Origin: DTPU01 sp963827855
Lineage (GTDB): Bacteria; Planctomycetota; Phycisphaerae; Sedimentisphaerales; Anaerobacaceae
Assembly: GCA_963827855.1 (NCBI GenBank)
Contig: CAWHBY010000002.1
Span: forward strand, 124,001-188,000
DNA length: 64,000 nucleotides
Direction: 5' to 3'
Shown in pieces: positions 1-8,569 of this stretch. The notes below the pieces were generated by a model. That model was not told the origin of the DNA and did no database searches. It saw only the letters and a list, made by a program, of their open reading frames with translations. The position numbers and the translations under genes were made by a program. How positions within the stretch are numbered: the stretch's first letter is position 1; the number at the start of each line of letters is the position of its first letter.

Positions 1-41
1 AGAGGGCAACAGGGAACCGGGCCAGCCGGACCCAAGTCATC

Positions 42-1124
42 ATGGAAAAGGCGCGCGTACTCACCAAACTCGACGAGATCGAGCGACGCTTCCAGGATCT
101 GGAAGACCAGATCGCAGATCCCTCCGTCGTGGGTTTCTCCGCCAAGCAGGTCGGACTCTCCAAGGAGGCCGGCAAGCTCCGGCCCGTGGTGGCCAAGTAC
201 AGGCAGTACAAGCAGGCCGTGACCTCCCTCGAAGAGGCCCGTCAGATTGCGGCTGACGAGTCCGGTGACAAGGAATTCAGGGCCCTGGCCGAAGAGGAGG
301 CGACGCGGCTGGAGGGCCAGTCCGAGGTCCAGATGCAGGAGATCGTCAATACGCTGGTCATGGCCGACGACGATGCAGTCGGCTCTGTGATCATGGAGAT
401 CCGGGCCGGCACCGGTGGCGAAGAGGCGGCCCTCTTTGCCAGAGATCTTCATACGATGTACGCCCGTTACGCTGAGAGTCGGCGGTGGAAGGTGGAGCAG
501 TTGGACTTCAGCCCCGCCGAGATGGGCGGTTTCCGCGAGGTTATCCTGAGCATCAAGGGCGAGGGCGTATGGACGGACCTGGCCTACGAAGGGGGAGGCC
601 ATCGGGTGCAGCGTGTCCCGGAGACCGAGACCCAGGGCCGGATACATACCTCGGCGGCCACGGTGGCAGTCCTTCCTGAGCCGGACCAGATCGAGATCCA
701 GATCAATCCCTCGGACGTGATCGAGAACGTCTGCCGGGCAGGCGGACCGGGAGGCCAGAACGTCAACAAGGTCAGCTCAGCCATCCGGCTGGAGCACATC
801 CCGACCGGCATCACGGTCAACATGCGGGATGAACGCAGCCAACACAAGAATCGTGAGAAGGCCTGGCGAATCCTCCGGAGCCGCATCTATGAACTCCACG
901 AAACCAAGAAGAGGGCTGAGCGGGATTCCCAGCGGAAGAACATGATTGGTTCCGGCGATCGTTCGGAGAAAATCCGCACCTACAACTTCCCGCAGAACCG
1001 CATGACGGATCATCGGATTGGCCTCTCGCTCTACACCCTGGACAAGATCATCATGGGCGACATGGCCGAGCTCATCGCTGCCCTGAAGGACCATGAGCGC
1101 CAGCGCAGGATCGAGAATCTCTAG
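42..1124 (+). CDS. prfA: Peptide chain release factor 1
   Basis: Class I release factor that recognises UAA and UAG and triggers hydrolysis of peptidyl-tRNA on the ribosome. At 360 residues it is the usual length. The GGQ catalytic motif lies at residues 237-239 in the context AGGPGGQNVNKV. A P-E-T tripeptide at about 193-195 fits the PxT anticodon-like motif of RF1 rather than the SPF of RF2. The N-terminal half is the expected charged helical domain 1. It starts at an ATG 41 bases into the window, so its upstream neighbour is not visible. A heptamer-repeat hairpin follows the stop codon. Confidence 0.97.
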   Translation: MEKARVLTKLDEIERRFQDLEDQIADPSVVGFSAKQVGLSKEAGKLRPVVAKYRQYKQAVTSLEEARQIAADESGDKEFRALAEEEATRLEGQSEVQMQEIVNTLVMADDDAVGSVIMEIRAGTGGEEAALFARDLHTMYARYAESRRWKVEQLDFSPAEMGGFREVILSIKGEGVWTDLAYEGGGHRVQRVPETETQGRIHTSAATVAVLPEPDQIEIQINPSDVIENVCRAGGPGGQNVNKVSSAIRLEHIPTGITVNMRDERSQHKNREKAWRILRSRIYELHETKKRAERDSQRKNMIGSGDRSEKIRTYNFPQNRMTDHRIGLSLYTLDKIIMGDMAELIAALKDHERQRRIENL

Positions 1125-1134
1125 CAGCCGGAGT

Positions 1135-1220
1135 TGCAGGTTTTAGGTTTTGGGTTTTAAGCAACCACCAGGCGGACATACCTGGCTCCTGCAACCTAAC
1201 ACATAAAACCTAAAACCTGC
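1135..1220. repeat. Heptamer tandem repeats arranged as an inverted pair
   Basis: Between prfA and the next gene. The left arm reads GGTTTTA, GGTTTTG, GGTTTTA with an exact 7-bp period, and the right arm reads TAAAACC, TAAAACC, TGC. The arms are complementary and could form a hairpin of about 16 bp around a second small inverted repeat (CCAGG/CCTGG). It could act as a terminator or processing stem for prfA. It belongs to the same structural class as nine other 7-bp-period arrays in this window. Confidence 0.85.
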
Positions 1221-1246
1221 TACTTCTTATGTCTGAGTATTGAACA

Positions 1247-2332
1247 ATGATCATTATTGTCACCGGAATGGTGGGTCTGGACAAGAAGAGCTACCTGGAG
1301 CGGGTCTGCGGCTTTGCAGCCGACAGGGGCCGGGAGATTGTCCTGTGCAACGTGGGTGATCGGATGTACGCGGAGGCGCCAGACGTGCCGGCCGGGAAGA
1401 TCCTGGACCTCTCCATCAAGCGTCTCAGCTCTCTCCGCCGCAGCGTCTTCAAGGACATCCTCGCGAAGGCCAGCCAAGCCCCCTGCCTCATCGTCAACAC
1501 GCACGCCACGTTCCGTTGGCGGCACGGCCTGTTTCCAGCGGTGGATTTCGATCAGATGCGGCTCTTGAACCCCGATCTGTACGTCTGCCTGATCGACGGC
1601 ATCGCGACCCTGCACCACAGGCTGCTGACCGACCACACGGGCGACCATTCGCTCAAGGACCTGATCGTGTGGCGGGAAGAGGAGATCATCGGCACCGAGA
1701 TGCTCCGTCAGGGGATCGATGGAAAGGCCCCCTTCTACTGCCTCGCCCGGGGCGACCACCAGCAGACCACCGAGACGTTCTACAAGCTGGTCTTCGAGCC
1801 CGAGACCTGCAAGGCCTACCTCAGCTTCCCCATGACCGCCGTGGCCGGCATCGAAGGGGTGCAGAGGCAGATCGCCCTGTTCCGGCAGCAGATGAAGAGC
1901 CTCTTCATCTGCTTTGATCCGGGCGACCTGGAGGAATCAGACCTGCCCTTTCGGGCGAAGGACGCCCAGGCCCAGGGCCAGGATCAGATGGAGGTCAAGG
2001 TCGGAGGACAGAGGGTCACTCTGGGCTGTCGTGAGATCTGCGAGATCGAGCGGGACATCAACAGCCAGACCTATGCCCGAGACTTCATGCTGATCGACCA
2101 GTCGGACATGATCGTCAGCTTCATCCCCACACTCGAAGATGGCAGGGCCGCGATCTCCAGCGGCGTCGAGCGGGAGTTGCAGCATGCCCATGAGGCGGCC
2201 AAACAGGTGTATGTCATCTGGCCAGCCGCACAGAATCCGTCAGTCTTTGTCACCCAGACGGCCACCCGGGTCTTCAGGACCTTCGACGAGGCCATGGACT
2301 TCTTCGCCCGGAAAGGAGTCGTCAAGTCATGA
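1247..2332 (+). CDS. P-loop NTPase / nucleotide-kinase-like protein of unknown function
   Basis: A 361-residue protein. Its N-terminus (IIIVTGMVGLDKKSYLE) and the following NVGDRMY segment resemble the layout of archaeal-type adenylate kinases and AAA_18-like kinases (beta1, P-loop, helix, then a conserved N-F/V-G-D region). The Walker A is degenerate: the final GK[ST] is replaced by DKKS, so ATP binding is uncertain. The C-terminal third contains an aspartate/serine-rich segment (MLIDQSDMIVSFIP) and resembles no family I can name. It overlaps deoC by 4 bp (ATGA), so the two are probably translationally coupled. A nucleotide or nucleoside role would suit deoC as neighbour, but that is inference. 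Confidence 0.6.
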   Translation: MIIIVTGMVGLDKKSYLERVCGFAADRGREIVLCNVGDRMYAEAPDVPAGKILDLSIKRLSSLRRSVFKDILAKASQAPCLIVNTHATFRWRHGLFPAVDFDQMRLLNPDLYVCLIDGIATLHHRLLTDHTGDHSLKDLIVWREEEIIGTEMLRQGIDGKAPFYCLARGDHQQTTETFYKLVFEPETCKAYLSFPMTAVAGIEGVQRQIALFRQQMKSLFICFDPGDLEESDLPFRAKDAQAQGQDQMEVKVGGQRVTLGCREICEIERDINSQTYARDFMLIDQSDMIVSFIPTLEDGRAAISSGVERELQHAHEAAKQVYVIWPAAQNPSVFVTQTATRVFRTFDEAMDFFARKGVVKS

Positions 2333-3021
2333 TAACCCTAGACGACAAGCAGATGGCCGCGACGATCGACCATACGCTTCTGGTCCCTACTGCCACCACC
2401 GATCAGATCGAGAGACTGTGCGACGAGGCCGCAGAGTTCTCGTTCCACGCCGTGTGCCTCAATTCGCGATGGGTCAACAGGGCGGCCGATCGGCTCCACG
2501 GCTCGGCCGTGAAGGTGGCCTGTGTGGTGGGATTCCCCCTGGGTGCAGAGTCCACGCAGGTCAAGATCTCCCAGGCCAAGGACGCCATCTTTGAAGGCGC
2601 AGATGAGATCGACATGGTCGCGGACCTGGCCGCCTTGGTCGAAGGGGATTCCAAGTACCTCCTGGGCCAGTTGCGGTCCGTGGTCAAGGTCTGCAGGGCC
2701 ATGCGGCCACCGGTCCTCCTCAAGGTCATTATTGAATCCGCAGCCCTCACGCCGGACCAGAAGCGGTTTGCGTGCAGGGTGGCGCAGATGGCAGACGTGG
2801 ACTTCCTCAAGACCAGCACGGGATTCCACACTGCAGGCGGCGCCACAGTGGAGGATGTGCAGTTGCTGAAGACCGAGGCCCCCCGCTGCAAAATCAAGGC
2901 CTCCGGAGGCATCAAGACCAGCCAACAGGCCCTCTCGATGATCCAGGCCGGCGCAGACCGGATCGGGACCTCCAGCGGAGTCCGGATCATCGAGCAGATG
3001 CGGGCCGGAACCGCGACATGA
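2329..3021 (+). CDS. deoC: Deoxyribose-phosphate aldolase
   Basis: Class I aldolase of 230 residues that cleaves 2-deoxyribose 5-phosphate to glyceraldehyde 3-phosphate and acetaldehyde in deoxynucleoside salvage. The Schiff-base lysine sits in the diagnostic DFLKTSTGF motif at about residue 160. The second conserved lysine is in IKASGGIK near residue 190. The early DHTLL motif and the central ADEIDMV motif are also present. It starts inside the previous gene's stop (ATGA) and its own TGA overlaps the pabB ATG in the same way, which makes a tight three-gene operon. Confidence 0.96.
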   Translation: MITLDDKQMAATIDHTLLVPTATTDQIERLCDEAAEFSFHAVCLNSRWVNRAADRLHGSAVKVACVVGFPLGAESTQVKISQAKDAIFEGADEIDMVADLAALVEGDSKYLLGQLRSVVKVCRAMRPPVLLKVIIESAALTPDQKRFACRVAQMADVDFLKTSTGFHTAGGATVEDVQLLKTEAPRCKIKASGGIKTSQQALSMIQAGADRIGTSSGVRIIEQMRAGTAT

Positions 3022-4472
3022 CCGGTGCCCTGGCCCGCTCCCGAACAGGGATGGCCCCCTCCATCCTGCGATGTACGGTCCATTGCAGGCCTCGGCCGAT
3101 GGCGTCCAGCCTGACCGCACTCAGTGAGACGTTCTCGCGATTGGGGTGGCCGTCCATCCTGGGAGGCAACGAGGCAAAGGCACTGGCGGATGGGTTCAGC
3201 TACTGGGCAGCGGAACCCATCGACGTAATCGAGATCGGGGCGGCCGAGCCGGATCCTCTGGGCCGGATGCAGCAGGCGATAGATCTGTATCGGATGGATG
3301 AAGGCCCCAATCCCTCGCTGCCCGACGGGATGTTCTGCGGCGGATGGATGGGCTTCTTCAGCTATGACCTTGGCCGGACCCTGGAGCCGCGGGCAGGCAG
3401 AGTCCGGGCCGATGAAGGGCTGGGGATGCCCCTGGCGCACCTGGCCTTCTACGACCGGGTCGTCGCCTATGACCACAGCCGTGGTCATCTATGGCTGATC
3501 GCGCTCGGCGTGCCGGGGGACGGGCAGGACGCTCGCGAAAAGTTGGCCGCTCTGGAGGGCGTTGTGGAGAAATCCAGCGCAGTCCGCTCCACGGCTCCTC
3601 AATGGGCGGACATCGAACGGTTGGACCTGACGAAGGTCGAGTGCAGCATGAGCCGGCTGCAGTATCTGGCCGCGGTCCACCACGTCCAGCAGTTGATCCT
3701 CGACGGCGACGTGTATCAGGTCAACCTTTCGCAGCGATTCGCGCAGCCGTTCGAAGCCAGCCCCATTGATCTGTTCCATTGGCAGAACCGCTTCAACCCC
3801 AGCCCCTATGCTGCGTACATCGACAGGCCTGGATACCAGATCGTGTCTGCCTCGCCCGAGATGTTCCTGACCATCGGCAACGGGACCATCCGGACCAAGC
3901 CCATCAAGGGGACCCGGCCGCGGCTTGCCCGGGCCGGCGAGAAGGCGGAACTGGCCAATGAGAAGGCCAGGACTGAACTGGTCGCCAGCGAGAAGGAACA
4001 GGCGGAACTGGCCATGATCGTCGACGTCGAGCGGAACGACCTCGCCCGCATCTGCCTGGCGGGCACCCGCCAGGTCCTGAATCCCAGAACGATCGAGACC
4101 TATCCGAGCGTGTTTCACGCAGTGGCAGTAGTGGAAGGCAGTCTCTTGCCCAACCTGCGGCTGCGGGATGTCCTCGGGGCGACGTTCCCGGGCGGCTCCA
4201 TCACCGGCGCGCCGAAGATCCGGGCCATGGAGATCATCGACGCCCTCGAACCCTGCGCAAGGGGCGTCTATACAGGGAGCATCGGCTTCATCGGGATAGA
4301 CGGAACCGCGTGCTTGAACATCGCGATCCGAACCATTATCATCAAGCAGCGGACGGCCTATGTGCAGGTCGGCGGCGGCATCGTCGCAGATTCAGAGGCA
4401 CAGGCCGAATACGAGGAAACCCTGGTCAAGGCGAGGGCACTGCTGGCCGGGATCGAGCAGGTGAATGCCTAG
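3018..4472 (+). CDS. pabB: Aminodeoxychorismate synthase component I
   Basis: Chorismate-binding enzyme that aminates chorismate to 4-amino-4-deoxychorismate on the way to p-aminobenzoate and folate. The PIKGTRPR motif carries the lysine typical of PabB; anthranilate synthase TrpE has PIAGT here. The C-terminal FPGGSITGAPKIRAMEII signature of the family is intact. The start at 3018 is chosen because it overlaps the deoC stop by 4 bp, giving 484 residues; an in-frame ATG at 3099 would remove a non-conserved leader. The aminotransferase-like lyase pabC follows after a heptamer repeat, so consecutive folate steps are clustered. No pabA is visible. Confidence 0.93.
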   Translation: MTGALARSRTGMAPSILRCTVHCRPRPMASSLTALSETFSRLGWPSILGGNEAKALADGFSYWAAEPIDVIEIGAAEPDPLGRMQQAIDLYRMDEGPNPSLPDGMFCGGWMGFFSYDLGRTLEPRAGRVRADEGLGMPLAHLAFYDRVVAYDHSRGHLWLIALGVPGDGQDAREKLAALEGVVEKSSAVRSTAPQWADIERLDLTKVECSMSRLQYLAAVHHVQQLILDGDVYQVNLSQRFAQPFEASPIDLFHWQNRFNPSPYAAYIDRPGYQIVSASPEMFLTIGNGTIRTKPIKGTRPRLARAGEKAELANEKARTELVASEKEQAELAMIVDVERNDLARICLAGTRQVLNPRTIETYPSVFHAVAVVEGSLLPNLRLRDVLGATFPGGSITGAPKIRAMEIIDALEPCARGVYTGSIGFIGIDGTACLNIAIRTIIIKQRTAYVQVGGGIVADSEAQAEYEETLVKARALLAGIEQVNA

Positions 4473-4540
4473 GAGCCAGGTTCTAGGTTTCCTGTTGTGG
4501 CTTCTGGCTTCTGGATTCTGAGTTCTTGGTTCTGTTCTTC
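4473..4540. repeat. Heptamer tandem repeat array
   Basis: It fills the whole gap between the pabB stop and the pabC ATG. Successive 7-base units include AGGTTCT, GGCTTCT, GGCTTCT, GGATTCT, GAGTTCT and TGGTTCT, degenerate but in phase. It leaves no obvious Shine-Dalgarno for pabC, so either pabC is coupled to pabB translation or the repeat acts as leader sequence. Confidence 0.8.
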
Positions 4541-5401
4541 ATGAGCAAGGTCTTTCTGAACGATCGGTTGGTGGACGAGGACCAGGCCTGCGTGTCGGTC
4601 GCGGATGGCGGCCTGCTCTACGGCGCAGGCCTGTTCGAGACACTGCGGAGCTCGGCTGGCGCGGTCTTCCGGCTGGATGACCACCTGGCCAGGCTGTTTG
4701 CCAGCGCAGCCAAACTCAGCATCGATCTCAGGTTCGATGCCGCCTACGTGGCCAAGGCCATCGATGCAGTCCTCCAGGCCAACGGTCTGCAGGAAGCCCG
4801 TCTTCGCGTGACGGTCACCACGGGCCCCGTCTCTGCGACGGAGGAGGCCAGGCATTCCACGCTGCTGGTCGCAGCCACGGCCCTACAGAGCTACCCTGAC
4901 GAGTACTACAAGAAGGGCGTGCGGGTCATCCTGTGTCCATACAGGCAGAACCCCACTGACCCCCTGACCGGACACAAGTCCACGAGTTACTTCCCCAGGA
5001 TGCTGGCGCTGCGGGAGGCCATAGCCGGTGGCGCGGCAGAGGCCCTGTGGTTCACGCCGGACGGCGCACTGGCAGAAGGGTGTGTCAGCAATGTCCTGCT
5101 GATCAAGGCGGGCGCCATTGCCACGGCCCCGCTTTCCACGCCCGTGCTGCCCGGCGTTGCCCGCAAGACCGTGGCCGAGATCGCACAGGCGGCCTCCATC
5201 GAGTGGAGCGAGCGGCCCTTGACCATCGACGACCTGCTCACCGCAGACGAAGTCTGCGTCACCAACGTCATCATGAAGGTCCTGCCTGTAACGAGCGTAG
5301 AGAGGCACACCGTCGGAGAGGGCCGTGTGGGGGAGGTAAGCCGCCGCCTCTTGGCTGCATTCAATGAGCAGATAGAGAAACAGAGCAGGAGGCAGAGATG
5401 A
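4541..5401 (+). CDS. pabC: Aminotransferase class IV, probable 4-amino-4-deoxychorismate lyase
   Basis: PLP fold-type IV enzyme of 286 residues. Recognisable parts are the N-terminal FLNDRLV...VSVADGGLLYGAGLFET block, the PLP lysine in the HKSTSYFPRM segment, and a C-terminal TPDGALAEGCVSNVLLIK block. As a lyase it would eliminate pyruvate from aminodeoxychorismate to give p-aminobenzoate, which its position just after pabB supports. Branched-chain or D-amino-acid aminotransferase activity cannot be excluded from sequence alone. The ATG at 4541 is preferred over an in-frame TTG at 4526 that lies inside the repeat. The stop overlaps the next start (ATGA). Confidence 0.88.
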   Translation: MSKVFLNDRLVDEDQACVSVADGGLLYGAGLFETLRSSAGAVFRLDDHLARLFASAAKLSIDLRFDAAYVAKAIDAVLQANGLQEARLRVTVTTGPVSATEEARHSTLLVAATALQSYPDEYYKKGVRVILCPYRQNPTDPLTGHKSTSYFPRMLALREAIAGGAAEALWFTPDGALAEGCVSNVLLIKAGAIATAPLSTPVLPGVARKTVAEIAQAASIEWSERPLTIDDLLTADEVCVTNVIMKVLPVTSVERHTVGEGRVGEVSRRLLAAFNEQIEKQSRRQR

Positions 5402-6509
5402 GGATTCAGGACGTCGCGTCGACCATCGAAGGACTGCTTCCGCCCAGCCTGGCCCAGTCCTGGGACAACGTGGGGCTTCTGGTGGGCGACAGACAGGCGG
5501 ATGCCCGGCGGATACTGGTCACGATCGACACCACGCACGCGGTTGCGGCAGAGGCCAAGCGTCTCAAGGTCGACCTGATCATCAGCTATCACCCCATCAT
5601 CTGGGATGGCCTCAAGCGGATCACGGCTGACGGCCCCACCGCAGTCCTCTATGACCTGATCCGCTCAGGCATTGCGGTCTATTCCATCCATACGTCCCTG
5701 GACGTGATCGCCGGCGGGGTCAATGACGGCCTGGCTGCAGCCATAGGCCTGGTCGATGCAGAGCCGATCGGCGACTTTGTCGAGGACCCTGCCGGGCCCC
5801 AGTACAAAATCGTGACCTTCGTGCCCCATTCAAACGTCGCTGCAGTCGCGGAGGCCTTGTATCAGGCGGCGCAGGGGCCATCGGCCGGTACTCCCACTGT
5901 GGCTTTCAGACCAGCGGCACGGGCACCTTTCTGCCCCTGGAGGGCAGCCATCCCGCAATCGGAAAGGTGGGCCACGTCGAGAGCGTCTCTGAGGTCAGGC
6001 TGGAAACCGTGGTCCCCAGCGCAAGGATTGCGGCGGTGCTCGCTGCATTGAGGAAGGCCCATCCCTATGAGACCCCCGCGTTTGACGTGCTGAGGCACCA
6101 CGACGTGGAGCGGCGACTCGGCCTCGGCCGGATGGGAAGGCTCGAAAGCCCCGCCTCCGTACGGCAGGTCCTGGCCAGGATCAAGAAGGCCACGGCGGCC
6201 AAGGCGGCCGGGATCGTCGGCAGCCAGGACCGCACGGTCAATAGGGCGGCAGTATGCGCAGGGGCGTGCGGCAAGATCCTGCAGACGATCATGGCCTCAG
6301 ACTGTGATCTGTACCTGACCGGCGAGCTCAAGCACCACGAGGCCCTGGCTGCCCAGGAGTCAGGCCTGACCGTCGTCTGCCTCTCGCATACCGTATCCGA
6401 GCGATTCAGCCTGGCCAAGCTGGTCAGGGAATTGAAAAAGGCGCTGCCCCGTGTCACAATACGCCAGAGTGTCAAGGATGCAGACCCCTTTGAGTGGAAG
6501 ATGCTATGA
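5398..6509 (+). CDS. Nif3-like dinuclear metal-centre protein (frameshifted)
   Basis: Nif3/YbgI/YqfO-family protein, formerly called GTP cyclohydrolase I type 2. The first frame runs from 5398 to about 5868 (LAQSWDNVGLLVG, DLIISYHPIIWDGLK, YSIHTSLDVIAGGVND). The second frame continues with GAIGRYSHCGFQTSGTGTF, and ends with the metal-binding LTGELKHHEAL and VCLSHTVSE blocks. Restoring one G at 5868 gives the family-typical YQAGAGAIGRYSHC, so a single missing base explains the break. It keeps the long type with the PII-like insertion, about 370 residues. The exact biochemical role of the family is unsettled. It lies between pabC and scpB with 4-bp overlaps on both sides. Confidence 0.88.
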
Positions 6510-7279
6510 ACAACCAGCCCGATGACGTGGTTCAGGATGATCTCGTCCAGCCAGACGAGGTCTCCCAGGACTCGCCACCACAACCGCCTCCCCAAGAGCC
6601 GGACGCCACGTCCCCGCAGTTGGAGGACGACAACGCAGGCGAGTGGGTCCAGGAGGCGGCCAATCCTGCGACTGTGGCAGACGCCACGGTTGAGTCCGTC
6701 ATCGAGGCGATCCTGTTTGCCAGCGACGAACCGCTTCCCGTCAACCGTTTGGCCTTCCTGGTGGAGGCCACGACCAAGCAGATCAACACGGCCATCGACA
6801 GCCTCAACCAGAGGTACGAGGCAGGCGGCCATGCCTTCAGAATCGAGAAGATCGCGGGCGGCATGCAGATGCTGACCCTGCCGCAGTACAACGGCTATCT
6901 CCGCAAGCTGCTCCGCGTGCGAGAGGACAGCAAGCTCAGCCCTGCAGCACTCGAGACCCTGGCCATCGTGGCCTACAAACAACCGGTCATCAGGGCGGAC
7001 GTGGAGGCGATCCGCGGTGTGGCATGCGGAGAGGTCCTCAGAAGCCTGATGGTCAAAGGGCTGGTCAAGATCGTCGGCCGGGCAGAGATCGTGGGCCGGC
7101 CCATGCAGTATGGAACGACGCGGAGGTTCCTGGAGGTCTTTGGGCTCAATTCGCTGAAGGACCTGCCCAGTATCGAAGAGCTCAAAAGACCTGAGGCAGC
7201 CAAGCTGACGGCAGTTCAGCCTGAGGCCGTCGAGGCAGAGGCCGCGGCTGACCCTGATCCACAGCCACAGGAGGAATAG
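6506..7279 (+). CDS. scpB: Segregation and condensation protein B
   Basis: Winged-helix partner of ScpA and SMC in the chromosome condensin complex. The core (SVIEAILFASDEPLPVNRL ... LSPAALETLAIVAYKQPV ... YGTTRRFLEVFGLNSLKDLP) is the ScpB signature. An acidic, proline-rich N-terminal extension of about 60 residues and a short Glu/Ala-rich tail flank it, which is common outside Firmicutes. The start at 6506 uses the ATGA overlap with the Nif3-like gene; a GTG at 6494 is also in frame. scpA is not in the window. Confidence 0.94.
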   Translation: MNNQPDDVVQDDLVQPDEVSQDSPPQPPPQEPDATSPQLEDDNAGEWVQEAANPATVADATVESVIEAILFASDEPLPVNRLAFLVEATTKQINTAIDSLNQRYEAGGHAFRIEKIAGGMQMLTLPQYNGYLRKLLRVREDSKLSPAALETLAIVAYKQPVIRADVEAIRGVACGEVLRSLMVKGLVKIVGRAEIVGRPMQYGTTRRFLEVFGLNSLKDLPSIEELKRPEAAKLTAVQPEAVEAEAAADPDPQPQEE

Positions 7280-7391
7280 GAGAAGTAAGAAGTAAGAGAT
7301 AAGAGGTAAGAAACAAACGAGGGGAGGCGGGATTCCGGCTGCGGCGCTTCCTTTGAAGCTTGTATCTTACTTCTTGCCTCTTGCTTCTCGC
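7280..7391. repeat. Heptamer tandem repeats in two complementary arms
   Basis: Downstream of scpB the units AGAAGTA, AGAAGTA, AGAGATA, AGAGGTA run with a 7-bp period. About 40 bp later the complementary arm TCTTACT, TCTTGCC, TCTTGCT, TCTCGC follows. This is the same inverted-pair design as at 1135-1220 and 27241-27327, with a different word. Confidence 0.85.
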
Positions 7392-7398
7392 AGGAGGA

Positions 7399-7965
7399 AT
7401 GGTCGAGAGGGGTGTTTGGCGAGGCTCGATGCTCGAATACGTGACTGACAGAGAGATCTATCAGAAGGTCATCTGCGAGCAGATCCCCAGGGCCAGGCAT
7501 TTCCTGTGGCTGGCCACAGCGGACCTCAAAGACCTCTACGTGGACAAGAACGCCCGAAAGGTCCCCTTCCTGGAGGTACTGTCTGATCTGGCCAGCAGGC
7601 AGGTAGAGCTTCGCCTGCTCCACGCCAAAGAGCCCGGTCCTGCGTTCCAGCGGGATTTCGACAAGTACAGCCGGCTGATCAAGGGCCTTGAGATGATGCT
7701 CTGCCCGCGGTCGCACCTCAAGTGTGCAATCATCGACGGCAGGATCGCGTACAGCGGCAGCGCGAATCTGACAGGCGCAGGCGTAGGCGCAAAGAATGAA
7801 CATCGCCGCAATTTCGAGGCAGGCATCCTCACGGACCAGCCCGACATCGTGGCCCGGATCTGCGAGCACTTTGACGGCATCTGGCGAGGATCGCACTGCC
7901 CGGGCTGCCAACGAAAGGAATACTGCAGCCAGCATCAGGAGATATTGTCGCAGAAACAGAAGTAA
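7399..7965 (+). CDS. Phospholipase D-like domain protein with C-terminal Cys cluster
   Basis: Protein of 188 residues with a single HKD motif, HLKCAIIDGRIAYSGSANLTG, matching HxKx4Dx6GSxN. One motif per chain implies a homodimeric active site, as in small PLD-family nucleases. The C-terminal tail has four cysteines (CEHFDGIW..HCPGCQRKEYC) that could bind a metal. Its substrate may be DNA or phosphodiester; the next gene is also a putative nuclease, translated from the overlapping stop codon (TAATG). The start is uncertain: the ATG at 7399 has GGAGG placed too close, and the ATG at 7429 is an alternative. Confidence 0.75.
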   Translation: MVERGVWRGSMLEYVTDREIYQKVICEQIPRARHFLWLATADLKDLYVDKNARKVPFLEVLSDLASRQVELRLLHAKEPGPAFQRDFDKYSRLIKGLEMMLCPRSHLKCAIIDGRIAYSGSANLTGAGVGAKNEHRRNFEAGILTDQPDIVARICEHFDGIWRGSHCPGCQRKEYCSQHQEILSQKQK

Positions 7966-8456
7966 TGGACGCCTATCTCGACATCGAAACCACTGGTCTC
8001 CACTACACCTTCTCAGGCCTGACTGTGGTCGGTGTGGCCTTGGCGGATACGGACCGGCCGCCGTCGCGGGTCCATCAGCTCGTTGGGGACGAGATCTCGG
8101 CAGAGGCCATCCAGGCGGTCCTGCGGCCTGTGGATTGCCTCTACACCTACAACGGCGCCCGCTTCGACCTACCCTTCATCCGGGCCAAGCTGGGCCTGGA
8201 CCTCTTCAGCCAGTCCAGGCACGTGGACCTGATGTTCGCCTGCTGGCGCAACCAGCTCAAGGGCGGCCTCAAGGCAGTAGAGCGGCGGCTCGGCATCGAG
8301 CGAAAACTACCAGACATGAACGGCTACATGGCAGTTCAGCTCTGGTGGGATTACGTCAATGCCGGCGACCGCGAAGCCCTGGACACCCTCCTGGCCTACA
8401 ACCGCGAAGACGTGGTGAACCTCTACTCGCTTCGCCAGAAACTGGCCGGCCTGTGA
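7965..8456 (+). CDS. RNase H-like DEDD 3'-5' exonuclease (YprB-type)
   Basis: Compact 163-residue exonuclease domain of the predicted RNase_H_2 family. Acidic residues are visible in order: DIETTGL at the N-terminus, YNGARFDLPF in the middle, and LAYNREDVVNLY at the end (the YxxxD-type motif III). There is no helicase or TPR attachment, unlike some YprB proteins. The start codon shares one base with the previous stop, so it is co-translated with the PLD-like protein, which suggests a shared role in nucleic-acid processing. The substrate is unknown. The stop codon is itself part of the following repeat array. Confidence 0.8.
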   Translation: MDAYLDIETTGLHYTFSGLTVVGVALADTDRPPSRVHQLVGDEISAEAIQAVLRPVDCLYTYNGARFDLPFIRAKLGLDLFSQSRHVDLMFACWRNQLKGGLKAVERRLGIERKLPDMNGYMAVQLWWDYVNAGDREALDTLLAYNREDVVNLYSLRQKLAGL

Positions 8457-8534
8457 GCTGTGAGCTGTGAGCTATGAGTTCTATCTCCTATCTCCTGTCT
8501 CCTGACTCCTGAGTTCTGAGTTCTGAGTTCTGGC
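8453..8534. repeat. Long heptamer tandem repeat array
   Basis: About 11 consecutive 7-base units: GTGAGCT x3, ATGAGTT, then after a one-base slip TATCTCC x2, TGTCTCC, TGACTCC and TGAGTTC x3. The first unit contains the TGA stop of the exonuclease gene. The word drifts along the array while the period holds, which is unlike a recent simple-sequence expansion. Confidence 0.88.
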
Positions 8535-8569
8535 TTTGCCAACCCCCTGCCGGAGGCTACAATACCCCC

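Noticed and set aside
2403..3488. 361-codon minus-strand frame over deoC and pabB
   Set aside because: Opposite to two overlapping, clearly functional genes.
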